53,582 bases of DNA from Candidatus Cloacimonas sp. (GTDB lineage Bacteria; Cloacimonadota; Cloacimonadia; Cloacimonadales; Cloacimonadaceae): contig JBDKSF010000036.1 of the NCBI GenBank assembly GCA_039680785.1, forward strand, positions 1 to 53,582, in the 5' to 3' direction. A model generated the notes under the pieces. The model searched no databases, was not told where the DNA came from, and saw only the letters and a list, made by a program, of their open reading frames with translations. Positions within the stretch are counted from its first letter, which is position 1. The number at the start of each line of letters is the position of its first letter. Shown here in pieces: positions 7,633-16,083 of this stretch. The position numbers and the translations under genes are program-made.

Positions 7633-9632
7633 ATAATGCGGAATTAAAAGCGAAAATTGCTAAGCTTAGAGCTGAAATAGAACATCATAATCAGCTTTAT
7701 TATCAATTTGCCAAACCGGAAATCAGCGATTATGAATATGATATGCTGGTTAAACAGCTGCAGGAATTGGAAGCACAAAATGCGGGAACTTCGATGGAAG
7801 AATCTCCCATTCAAAAAGTTGGTAGTGATTTAACGCCCGGAGCTAAAACCATACCTCATAAAGTTCGGATGGCAAGTTTGGAAAATGCCTATTCTCTGGA
7901 AGAGGTATTGGCTTTTATGAATAGGACAAATAATGAGCTGAACTATAATAGCGAATATTGTGCTGAATTGAAGATAGACGGATTTAGCATCAATCTTTAT
8001 TATGAAAACGGCAGCTTGATTTATGCCACTACCCGAGGAAATGGTTTGGAAGGTGAAGATGTTACGGAAAATTTTCGCTTGCTACCTGATGTTCCTTTTA
8101 GCATTGATTATAAAGAGCCCATCGAAATCAGGGGAGAAATATATATGCCGGTGCAAGATTTTCTGGCTCTGAATGAAATCCGGAGAGAAAATGAACAAAA
8201 AACCTTTGCTAATCCTCGTAACGCTGCCGCCGGCTCCATAAAGTTAAAAAATGCACAAGAAGTGAAATCCAGACATCTAAAAGCATTATTTTATGCTTTG
8301 GGCTATTACAAAATACCTTTACAATATAAAAACACCATAATTGAAACTCAGTATCAGCTGTTAGATTTTTTAGCGAGTATAGGGTTTCCTACTGGAAAAA
8401 GATTACTCTGCAAAAATTATCAAGAAGTGGAAAAGTTCTGTCTGCAAACGGAACAAGAACGCTATACCCTGCCTTATGATATAGATGGCATTGTAATTAA
8501 AGTAAATAATCTGGAAGATCAAAAACGCTTGGGTTGGACAGCTAAAAGTCCTAAATGGGCTGTTGCCTATAAATTTAAACCCGAAGAAAAAGAGACCATC
8601 TTGGAATCGGTTAGTTTTCAGGTTGGTAGAACCGGTGCAGTAACTCCTGTGGCAAATTTAAAACCAGTTTATATTTCTGGTAGCACTGTTTCGCATTCTA
8701 CTTTGCATAATGCAGATGAAATCAAACGGCTAAATTTGCATTATGGAGATACTGTTCTGGTAGTTAAAAGCGGAGAAATAATCCCTAAAATTCTGTCCGT
8801 AAACTTAAGTAAACGCCCTATTGATGCTAAACCAGTTGAATTTCCAGTTAACTGTCCAGTTTGTAATACTCCTCTTGAACGCGATGAAGAAGGCAGTATA
8901 AATTATTGTCCCAATGCTAATTGCTCGGCTCAAATTCAGCGTAAACTGGAACATTTTGTTTCTCGCGAAGCAATGGATATTTATGGTTTAGGCAGTTCTT
9001 TAATTGCTCGTTTGATCGAAACGGATCAAATAAAAAGCATTCCCGATATCTATCATCTTGATTATGCTAAAATTGCAGATATGGATAGAATGGGCAAAAA
9101 GTCCGCTGACAACTTACAGAAAGCCATTGAAGCATCCAAAAACAAGAATTTTGATAGAGTGCTTTTCGCATTGGGAATACGACATATTGGCTCAATTACA
9201 GCCAGAACAATAGCTCAACATTTTAACAACATTGATGCTTTAATAAAAGCAACGGAAGAAGACCTGTTAACTGTCCCCGACATTGGTTCTATCATAGCCC
9301 AGTCAATAATTAGTTTCTTCGCTCAACCCAAAAACCTGGAAATGATAGATGCCTTGAAAGAAGTTGGCTTGCAATTTTCATATAAAAGTGAGCAAAGCTC
9401 GGATATCTTAGCCAACAAGACCTTTTTAATAACTGGAACTCTGCCTTCCTATGGACGAAAAGAAATGGAAACTATCATAATGGAACACGGAGGCAAAATC
9501 TTAAGCGGAGTAAGTAAACAATTAAATTACCTTGTAGTAGGTGAAAATCCCGGTTCCAAACTGGACAAAGCGCGCCAAATGGGAACTGTGCAAATTATCA
9601 GTGAAGCGGAACTAATGGATATGCTGAAATGA
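7629..9632 (+). CDS. ligA: NAD-dependent DNA ligase
   Basis: Seals nicks in replication and repair using NAD+ as the adenylate donor. The 667 residues show all domains: N-terminal Ia domain, the adenylation lysine K115 in ELKIDGFS, NPRNAAAGS, the OB fold, a four-Cys zinc finger (CPVC ... CPNANC), helix-hairpin-helix repeats around TVPDIGSIIAQS, and a C-terminal BRCT domain beginning near LANKTFLITGTLP. Length and residue numbering agree closely with the E. coli enzyme. Start and stop both lie in 4-nt ATGA overlaps, with the nitrilase upstream and lptF downstream. Confidence 0.97.
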   Translation: MNNAELKAKIAKLRAEIEHHNQLYYQFAKPEISDYEYDMLVKQLQELEAQNAGTSMEESPIQKVGSDLTPGAKTIPHKVRMASLENAYSLEEVLAFMNRTNNELNYNSEYCAELKIDGFSINLYYENGSLIYATTRGNGLEGEDVTENFRLLPDVPFSIDYKEPIEIRGEIYMPVQDFLALNEIRRENEQKTFANPRNAAAGSIKLKNAQEVKSRHLKALFYALGYYKIPLQYKNTIIETQYQLLDFLASIGFPTGKRLLCKNYQEVEKFCLQTEQERYTLPYDIDGIVIKVNNLEDQKRLGWTAKSPKWAVAYKFKPEEKETILESVSFQVGRTGAVTPVANLKPVYISGSTVSHSTLHNADEIKRLNLHYGDTVLVVKSGEIIPKILSVNLSKRPIDAKPVEFPVNCPVCNTPLERDEEGSINYCPNANCSAQIQRKLEHFVSREAMDIYGLGSSLIARLIETDQIKSIPDIYHLDYAKIADMDRMGKKSADNLQKAIEASKNKNFDRVLFALGIRHIGSITARTIAQHFNNIDALIKATEEDLLTVPDIGSIIAQSIISFFAQPKNLEMIDALKEVGLQFSYKSEQSSDILANKTFLITGTLPSYGRKEMETIIMEHGGKILSGVSKQLNYLVVGENPGSKLDKARQMGTVQIISEAELMDMLK

Positions 9633-10957
9633 AGATTCTCAAACGATATATCCTGAAAGAGCATATTGCTCCTTTTTTAATCGCTTTGATGGTAGTAACT
9701 TTTGTGCTGCTAAGCGATAGGATTATTGATTTATTGAACCTGATCATAGAAAAAAAACTCCCTTGGCAAACGATCTTTGAGCTTTTTGGTTTGTCGCTGC
9801 CCTATATGCTTGCCCTATCTATACCCATGGCAGTTTTAGTTGCTACAATTCTTGCTTTTGGAAGAATGAGCGTTGATAGGGAAATTACAGCCATAAAATC
9901 AAGCGGAATTAATGTCTATTCACTTATTGGGCCTCTTGTAATAGTTGCCATATTGCTATCTGGACTAATGGTTTATTTCAATCACTGGTTTTTGCCCGAT
10001 ACTAATCATAAATTAAAGAACCTAATGCTGAAAATTGCTTACTATAAACCAATGACCATTATCAAAGAAAGAGAATTTACCAACTTTATGGATTATACTA
10101 TCTATACGAATGAGGCAACTGATTCTTTACTAACGGATGTATTAATCTATGATAGAAGTAAAACACATTATCCTCGAACTATTTTTGCCAAAACCGGAAA
10201 TGTCATTCAAAAAGACAATGGAAATGCTTTGCAAATCATATTAAATAACGGTGAAATGCATGAACGCAATGAAAAAGAAACCGGAAAATATCAAAAAACG
10301 ACCTTCACTCGCTATGTAATAAATGTCCGCAACTTAGGCAGTAATGTTGATATGTTTGAGACGGGCTATAGAAGCGATAGAGAAATGACCTACAATCAAA
10401 TAGTAGCCGCTATTGCCGGGCACAAAAAAGAACTGAAGGAAAGACAACAGGAAATAGAAACCTTGAATCAGCGCATCGAACTAATGCAAAAAAGCTCTCC
10501 CAGTTTTAATCGCAATATGCAATTGCGACGCTTGCAAGCAATGCAAAAAATGGCTAAGGATCGAGCTGAAGAATTAAAAGAATTGATCAGCTCTTTACAG
10601 GTGGAATATCATAAAAAGTTCTCTCTTTCTTTTGCTATCGTAATCTTTATTTTAATTGGCATTCCACTTGGGCTAATGACACGCACCAGTGGGATAGGTA
10701 TGTCTTTTTCGGTTTCTTCCGTAATTTTTCTGGTCTATTATATCGCTCTAAATGCAGGTGAACAACTTGCCGATAAAGGAAATATTCCTCCTTTCATTTC
10801 TATGTGGTTAGCCAATATAGTATTTTTACTTTTGGCAATTCTGTTAATTAACGGCTCCATCAAAGAGAAAAGAATTATTGATATGCCAACTTTAATGTGG
10901 AAAATTAAACACTTTCGCAGTAGAAAATCTCCCGTCCCAGATGAGATAGTGCATTAA
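9629..10957 (+). CDS. lptF: LPS export permease, LptF/LptG (YjgP/YjgQ) family
   Basis: Inner-membrane subunit of the LptB2FG ABC transporter that extracts lipopolysaccharide and pushes it across the periplasm. Membrane helices are seen near residues 15-35, 55-80 and 100-120, then a periplasmic domain, then three helices in the C-terminal third beginning with FSLSFAIVIFILIG. Between the periplasmic domain and the last helices is a long charged coiled coil (about residues 260-330), which makes this protein (442 residues) longer than the usual 360. It overlaps ligA by ATGA and is followed one base later by a second family member. Which of the pair is LptF and which LptG is assigned by order only. 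Confidence 0.88.
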   Translation: MKILKRYILKEHIAPFLIALMVVTFVLLSDRIIDLLNLIIEKKLPWQTIFELFGLSLPYMLALSIPMAVLVATILAFGRMSVDREITAIKSSGINVYSLIGPLVIVAILLSGLMVYFNHWFLPDTNHKLKNLMLKIAYYKPMTIIKEREFTNFMDYTIYTNEATDSLLTDVLIYDRSKTHYPRTIFAKTGNVIQKDNGNALQIILNNGEMHERNEKETGKYQKTTFTRYVINVRNLGSNVDMFETGYRSDREMTYNQIVAAIAGHKKELKERQQEIETLNQRIELMQKSSPSFNRNMQLRRLQAMQKMAKDRAEELKELISSLQVEYHKKFSLSFAIVIFILIGIPLGLMTRTSGIGMSFSVSSVIFLVYYIALNAGEQLADKGNIPPFISMWLANIVFLLLAILLINGSIKEKRIIDMPTLMWKIKHFRSRKSPVPDEIVH

Positions 10958-10958
10958 A

Positions 10959-12047
10959 ATGAAAATCATAGATAAATATATAACCCGTGAGTTTCTGCGT
11001 ACCTATTTAATAATCTTCTTATCTTTCGTAGCCATATTTATTGTAATAGATGTGATAGATAATCTACCTCGTTTAATTCGTAACGGTGCAAATGTCCAAC
11101 AGGCAACTATATACTATTTAATGCGGTTACCTTATTTGCTTGTCTTAACATCTCCCGTCACAGTTCTTTTGGCTGGTCTGTTTATGATGAGTGCACTCTC
11201 CAAACATAATGAAAGTATAGCTATTCGAGCTGCTGGAATTAGCATTAAAAGAGCTATGCTGCCTCTCTTCGGTATCGGACTGATAATCAGTGTAATCGTG
11301 GCTTTATTTGGAGAATATGTAGTCCCTTGGGCAGAAACCACCAAAAATTATGTTTATAATGTGCAAATCAAGGGCCAGCAACCTGATGATCAAATGTTGA
11401 AAGCCAGAATTCATTATAAAGGAAAAGCCAACGATTTTTACTACTTCGGTTTTTTTGATGGCTATAAGAATAACCTGAAAATTATAGACCTCACCCGCAT
11501 TGATTTTAAGACCCATCAAATAAGTGAACACATAACAGCCGCTTCTGCTGATTGGAATGGCAATAGATGGATGTTAAAGGACTGTGATATAAGACGCTTT
11601 GCGAATGGACGGCAGGTCTTTATGGCTCACTATCCAGAAACCGATTTGGTAGTTTTGGATGTTCAACCGCAGGATTTTGTGCGAATTACTCAAAAGACGC
11701 TATCTCTTAATTTTTGGCAGCTCAAAGAATACATAAATAGAATGAAAAAGCTGGGTGATAATCCAGCTCGCGAGATCGTAGATTTATATATGAAAATTTC
11801 CTTCCCCCTCACTAATCTGATCGTGATCTTTTTTTTCATCCCAATTGCCACTTCCAATATACGTTCTAAAGGCAGAGGACTGATCATAATGCTTGGTTTG
11901 GTGGTCTGTTTTACTTATTTAATTGTAGTGAGAATCTGCCAAAGTTTGGGCTACAACAGTGTAATAAGCCCTATTTGGGCTGCCTGGTTTCCTAACCTTT
12001 TCTTTTCCCTGATAGGATTGGGTTTCTTATATAAAGCAGAAATTTAA
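10959..12047 (+). CDS. lptG: LPS export permease, LptF/LptG (YjgP/YjgQ) family
   Basis: Second permease of the LPS extraction complex, 362 residues, the typical family length. The N-terminus IIDKYITREFLRTYLIIFLS is the canonical start of the family, followed by two more membrane helices, a periplasmic beta-jellyroll region (about 130-250) and three C-terminal helices starting near ISFPLTNLIVIFFFIPIA. The upstream paralogue ends 1 nt before, so the two are translated together. LptA, LptB and LptC are not in the window. A short hairpin follows the stop codon. Confidence 0.9.
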   Translation: MKIIDKYITREFLRTYLIIFLSFVAIFIVIDVIDNLPRLIRNGANVQQATIYYLMRLPYLLVLTSPVTVLLAGLFMMSALSKHNESIAIRAAGISIKRAMLPLFGIGLIISVIVALFGEYVVPWAETTKNYVYNVQIKGQQPDDQMLKARIHYKGKANDFYYFGFFDGYKNNLKIIDLTRIDFKTHQISEHITAASADWNGNRWMLKDCDIRRFANGRQVFMAHYPETDLVVLDVQPQDFVRITQKTLSLNFWQLKEYINRMKKLGDNPAREIVDLYMKISFPLTNLIVIFFFIPIATSNIRSKGRGLIIMLGLVVCFTYLIVVRICQSLGYNSVISPIWAAWFPNLFFSLIGLGFLYKAEI

Positions 12048-12066
12048 TGCCTCGATGGGCATTTTT
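12047..12066 (+). terminator. Weak hairpin terminator after lptG
   Basis: ATGCC (12047-12051) pairs with GGCAT (12058-12062), with a 6-nt loop, and runs into five T. The stem is short and starts in the lptG stop codon, so termination may be partial. Confidence 0.5.
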
Positions 12067-12068
12067 GC

Positions 12069-12096
12069 TTGACAAACAGCCAAATAAAAATATTGA
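12069..12096 (+). promoter_or_regulatory. Possible promoter for the flavin dehydrogenase operon
   Basis: A perfect -35 TTGACA (12069-12074) is followed after 16 nt by TATTGA (12091-12096), a poor -10. It lies right after the lptG terminator and about 85 bp upstream of the next gene. Confidence 0.38.
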
Positions 12097-12120
12097 GGGT
12101 AGATAAATAATATTAGAAGA

Positions 12121-12153
12121 GTATGAACCAAGCTAATGATGCAAGCTTCATAC
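12121..12153. repeat. Inverted repeat in the leader of the flavin dehydrogenase operon
   Basis: GTATGAA (12121-12127) and TTCATAC (12147-12153) are perfect inverted 7-mers, with an inner GCT/AGC pair. It lies between the possible promoter and the ribosome site at about 12167, so it may be an operator or a leader hairpin. Confidence 0.45.
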
Positions 12154-12181
12154 CCCTTGAATAATAAGGAGTTTAATACAA

Positions 12182-14260
12182 ATGGCAGATAACAATCGTA
12201 TTGCCATACATCCCATTTTACCAGTGCCCGAAAGGGAGGAAGTATGTTTTTATTGGAATCAGCAAAAAATGAAGGCAAAAAAGGGAGAAATGATTGCTTC
12301 CGCTCTTATAGCCAATGGAGTTTCCGTTTTTGGCCATCACCATAAAGATGGCAGCGCTCAAGGCATTTTTTGCGCTAATGGTCAATGTGCTCAATGCAGT
12401 GTGATCGCAAATGGTTTAGCCGTTAAATCTTGTATGACCGCTGTTAGTGAAAATATGATAGTGCAATCGCTGGAAGGACTTCCAGTTTTACCTGCGGCTG
12501 ATAATCCTGTCTCTTTTGAACCTTTGGAACAGATGGAAACCGATGTTCTTATTATTGGAGGAGGCCCTGCGGGACTTTCTGCAGCCATTGAACTTGGTAA
12601 ACAGAATATCAAAACCCTGCTGATAGACGATAAAAACGCATTGGGCGGAAAGCTGGTTTTGCAAACTCATAAGTTCTTTGGTTCGCAAGCAGATAGCAGT
12701 GCTGGAACCAGAGGTATCGAAATTGGCAGAAACCTATCTACAGAACTTGCCAATTATGCAAGTGTGGACATTTGGTTGAATAGCACCGTCGTTTATATTT
12801 TCAGCGATAAAAAAGTAGGTATCTTAAAAGATGGTGTGTATAAAATTATTCAACCCAAGCGTATTCTAAATGCTGCCGGCGCCAGAGAAAAATTCTTAAG
12901 ATTCCCTGGTAATAATTTAGCCGGAATTTATGGTGCAGGTGCTTTTCAAACTCTTGTAAATCGTGATCTTGTGCGCCCTACTAAACGACTTTTTATCATC
13001 GGAGGCGGTAATGTAGGTTTAATAGCCGGATATCATTCTTTGCAAGCAGGAATTGATGTTGTTGGCTTAGCGGAAGCATTGCCTGCTTGTGGTGGATATA
13101 AAGTTCACGCTGATAAGTTAAAAAGATTTGGAGTTCCGATTTATACTTCTCATTCCATTCTTTGCGCCAATGGAAATGAATCAGTGGAAAGTATAACCAT
13201 AGCGGAAATTGATAAAAAATTCCAACCCATAGCTGGAACGGAAAAGACCTTTACCTGTGATACAATTTTAATAGCGGTAGGTCTTAATCCTTTAAGTGAA
13301 TTCACTTTAGAGGCAGAAGCTGCAGGCATACCAATTGACGCAGCCGGTGATGCATTAGAAATTGCAGAAGCAAGTTCGGCAATGTTCAATGGAAAAATAG
13401 CCGGCAAAAAAATAGCTTCCATTCTTATGGGAGAAAAACAGAATCCCATTCCTGACGAGTGGTTTAGAAAAGCAGAAGAGCTTAAATCTGCTCCAGGAAA
13501 AATCAAGAACTATAATACACCAGAAAAAGAAGAAGGGGTCTTCCCTATTCTGCATTGCCTACAAGAAATACCCTGTAATCCTTGCACAACTGTTTGCCCT
13601 ACAAATAGTATTCAAACGGAAGATGGCTCTTTAACAGCCGTTCCTGTATATACGGGTTCTTGCATTGGCTGTGGAAAGTGCTTATTAATATGTCCCGGTT
13701 TAGCGATCACTTTAGTGGACTATAGAAAAGATAAAGAAAATCCCACTCTCAGCATTGTTTACGAAGTAAGTAACTATCCTGTGAAAGTAGGAGATAAGAA
13801 AATACTAAGCGATATAAATTCCAAAGAATTAGGTGAATTTGTCGTTTCCGCAGTCCAGGATTTTCCCAAGCAGCATACTCAAATAGTAAAATTTAAAGTC
13901 CCTAAAGCAATTGCTAAAAAAGTAGCTGGGTTCAGAATTCAGGATGCAAATGTTTCTGCACCCTTAGCAAAACCAGTTCTTTTAGATAAAACACCCGATG
14001 AAGCAATGGTTTGTTTGTGTGAAAGGGTTAGTGTGGGAGAAGTGCGTAGCTTAATAAGAAAAGGAATTACAGACCTGAATCTGATAAAGGCAATTACCAG
14101 AGCAGGAATGGGGCCTTGTGGCTCGAAGACCTGTGAAGTGTTGATAAAGGGTTTGCTTCGAGAAGAAGGCATTTCAGATAACGACATTGTTACTAATACA
14201 AAAAGGCCTCTATTTATAGAAATTCCACTGGAGAAATTTCCCGACGGGAGTAAAAAATGA
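12182..14260 (+). CDS. Iron-sulfur/FAD NAD(P)-type subunit of a two-component amino-acid (amine) dehydrogenase
   Basis: Relative of the alpha subunit of heterotetrameric sarcosine oxidase, archaeal proline dehydrogenase and HcnB. Four redox modules are visible. An N-terminal plant-type [2Fe-2S] site has C64, C69, C72 and C84. A pyridine-nucleotide/FAD oxidoreductase has GGGPAGLSAAIEL near residue 124 and GGGNVGLIAGYH near 273. A ferredoxin-like insert has CNPCTTVCP near 464 and CIGCGKCLLICP near 493. A C-terminal BFD-like [2Fe-2S] domain starts at VCLCERVSVGEV and continues GPCGSKTC. At 692 residues it is larger than HcnB-type subunits because it joins the ferredoxin insert and the BFD module. 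TAAGGAG lies upstream of the ATG. It shares an ATGA overlap with the next gene, its likely partner. The substrate is not readable; proline, sarcosine or a D-amino acid are candidates. Confidence 0.82.
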   Translation: MADNNRIAIHPILPVPEREEVCFYWNQQKMKAKKGEMIASALIANGVSVFGHHHKDGSAQGIFCANGQCAQCSVIANGLAVKSCMTAVSENMIVQSLEGLPVLPAADNPVSFEPLEQMETDVLIIGGGPAGLSAAIELGKQNIKTLLIDDKNALGGKLVLQTHKFFGSQADSSAGTRGIEIGRNLSTELANYASVDIWLNSTVVYIFSDKKVGILKDGVYKIIQPKRILNAAGAREKFLRFPGNNLAGIYGAGAFQTLVNRDLVRPTKRLFIIGGGNVGLIAGYHSLQAGIDVVGLAEALPACGGYKVHADKLKRFGVPIYTSHSILCANGNESVESITIAEIDKKFQPIAGTEKTFTCDTILIAVGLNPLSEFTLEAEAAGIPIDAAGDALEIAEASSAMFNGKIAGKKIASILMGEKQNPIPDEWFRKAEELKSAPGKIKNYNTPEKEEGVFPILHCLQEIPCNPCTTVCPTNSIQTEDGSLTAVPVYTGSCIGCGKCLLICPGLAITLVDYRKDKENPTLSIVYEVSNYPVKVGDKKILSDINSKELGEFVVSAVQDFPKQHTQIVKFKVPKAIAKKVAGFRIQDANVSAPLAKPVLLDKTPDEAMVCLCERVSVGEVRSLIRKGITDLNLIKAITRAGMGPCGSKTCEVLIKGLLREEGISDNDIVTNTKRPLFIEIPLEKFPDGSKK

Positions 14261-15411
14261 ATAAAATATATGATGTAATCGTAATTGGCGCTGGCTCAAC
14301 AGGACTTCCAACCGCTTATAATTTAGCAAAAGCAGGAATGAAGGTATTAGTTATTGAAGCAGAACACTGTCCCGGACAGGGAAATAACAAAAAAGCCATC
14401 GGAGGAGTTCGAGCTACCCATTCCGATTTTGGCAAGATAAGTGTATGCCTGCGTTCAATAGATATTCTAAAGAATTGGCAAAACGAAATGGGCGAGGATA
14501 TTGGTTGGCTTTCCAATGGCTATAGCTATCCCGCTTATAATGAAAGAGATGCCAAAGCGCTAAAAGACCTGATGCAAATTCAGCTTAGTTTTGGACTAAA
14601 TATAAAATGGCTTAACGCAGATGAGTATAGTGATATAGTTCCCGGTATTTGGAAAGATGACTTACAAGGTTCCACCTATTCTCCGGAAGATGGTTCTTGC
14701 TCTCCCTTACTGGTTTCTGCCGCTTATTTTGAACACTGTAAAAATGAGGGTGTGGAGTTTCATTTTCAGGAAAAAGTTACCGAATTCAATATAGAAAACG
14801 GTAAAATAAATAGGGTCATCACCAATAAAGGCATATATTCTTCAGCCAAAGTAGTGAATGCGGCAGGAAGCAATGCTCGTGAAATTGGTTCATTGGCTAA
14901 TTTGGATTTACCCGTTTTCCCGGAAAATCACGAAGCAGGCATAACTGAACCGGTAGAAAGATTTTTTGGACCTATGGTTATTGATATGCGGTTAGATCCT
15001 GGCAGTTCCAATTTCTATTTCTATCAAAATAGTGAAGGACAGGTTGTTTTTTGTATTACTCCCGAACCACCTATAGCAGGAATAGATATCCGTTCCACTT
15101 CTGTCTTTTTGCCAATGTGCAGTAAAAGAATGTTGACCATCTATCCCCGTTTGCGCAATTTGAAAGTGCGCAGAACTTGGAGAGGACAGTATCCTATGAC
15201 TCCGGATGGATTTCCTATTGTGGGAATTATGGAAGAAACAGAAAATTTGATTAATGCAGTGGGAATGTGCGGTCAGGGCTTTATGCTCGGTCCCGGAATG
15301 GGTGAATTGGTTACTCGGATCTGTTTGGAAAACACTACTGATAAGGACAGAGAAATACTAAAGAGTTTTGATCCCTACCGTCAATTCACTGGTCAGGAAG
15401 CTTTTAAATAG
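14257..15411 (+). CDS. FAD-dependent DAO-family oxidoreductase, beta subunit of amino-acid (amine) dehydrogenase
   Basis: Glycine/D-amino-acid oxidase superfamily flavoprotein, likely the catalytic subunit that oxidises an amine or amino acid and passes electrons to the 692-residue partner. The N-terminal dinucleotide fold VIVIGAGSTGLPTAYNLAKA is intact, and the C-terminal FAD motif includes GQGFMLGPGMGELV. The length of 384 residues fits sarcosine oxidase beta and HcnC. The ATGA overlap with the upstream gene supports a fixed stoichiometry. Known relatives oxidise sarcosine, proline, opines or glycine (to cyanide), so the substrate stays open. It ends convergent to rnhB with 51 bp between; no terminator is obvious there. 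Confidence 0.85.
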   Translation: MNKIYDVIVIGAGSTGLPTAYNLAKAGMKVLVIEAEHCPGQGNNKKAIGGVRATHSDFGKISVCLRSIDILKNWQNEMGEDIGWLSNGYSYPAYNERDAKALKDLMQIQLSFGLNIKWLNADEYSDIVPGIWKDDLQGSTYSPEDGSCSPLLVSAAYFEHCKNEGVEFHFQEKVTEFNIENGKINRVITNKGIYSSAKVVNAAGSNAREIGSLANLDLPVFPENHEAGITEPVERFFGPMVIDMRLDPGSSNFYFYQNSEGQVVFCITPEPPIAGIDIRSTSVFLPMCSKRMLTIYPRLRNLKVRRTWRGQYPMTPDGFPIVGIMEETENLINAVGMCGQGFMLGPGMGELVTRICLENTTDKDREILKSFDPYRQFTGQEAFK

Positions 15412-15462
15412 TCGCTTTACTAAAAGTGAATAGTTCGAAAATAGAGAGATAAGAGAAGCTTT

Positions 15463-16080
15463 CTACTGTTCTCCAGTTCCCCAGTTATCTGGCACAGTAA
15501 AACTCTTTCTGTGAATGGGAGAAAGCCCAAGGATATGAATTCTGTTGCTATGAAAAGCAGTTCCATAGCCCTTATGAGAAGCAAAACCGTATTCTGGATA
15601 CTTTTCATCGTAAGCAATCATTAGCTTATCTCGATGGACTTTTGCCAAAATGGAAGCGGCAGCTATGGCAGCATAAAGTTGGTCGCCTTTAATGATTGCT
15701 TGAGCATAGGATTTAAGCTCACCGGGTATATCCTTCCCATCTATTAAGCAATGTTGCGGTTTGCTGTTTAGCTGAAAAAAAGCTTTTTGGAATCCTTGCA
15801 AAGTTGCCTGCCGAATGTTATGTTCATCAATATAGGCAGGGCTTATTTCCACAATGCTATAATCAATGGCGCTATTTACAATTTGCGGAAAGAGGATGGC
15901 ACGTTTCTGAGGGGAAAGCAATTTGGAATCGTTGATGCCATCGATAATTATATCATAATTTAAGATCACAGCCGCAATCACTACAGGACCGGCTAAGGCG
16001 CCTCTACCGGCTTCATCGATTCCAGCAAAAAGTCCATTTTCCCGATAGAAGTCAATATCGTTCTGATAGAGAGTTGTCAA
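15463..16080 (-). CDS. rnhB: Ribonuclease HII
   Basis: Cuts the RNA strand of RNA-DNA hybrids and nicks at single misincorporated ribonucleotides. The first acidic cluster is in GIDEAGRGALAGPVV, followed by DGINDSKLLS, CLIDG and the SILAKVHRDKLM segment with the last conserved residues. The length of 205 residues is normal. It is the last gene of a minus-strand group with the methyltransferase (3 nt upstream) and the PyrE fusion. Confidence 0.95.
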   Translation of the reverse strand: MTTLYQNDIDFYRENGLFAGIDEAGRGALAGPVVIAAVILNYDIIIDGINDSKLLSPQKRAILFPQIVNSAIDYSIVEISPAYIDEHNIRQATLQGFQKAFFQLNSKPQHCLIDGKDIPGELKSYAQAIIKGDQLYAAIAAASILAKVHRDKLMIAYDEKYPEYGFASHKGYGTAFHSNRIHILGLSPIHRKSFTVPDNWGTGEQ

Positions 16081-16083
16081 TGA

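Noticed and set aside
12027-12278. 83-residue minus-strand frame over the lptG end and dehydrogenase start
   Set aside because: It overlaps a terminator, promoter-like sequence and two plus-strand genes, has no ribosome site and matches nothing known to me.
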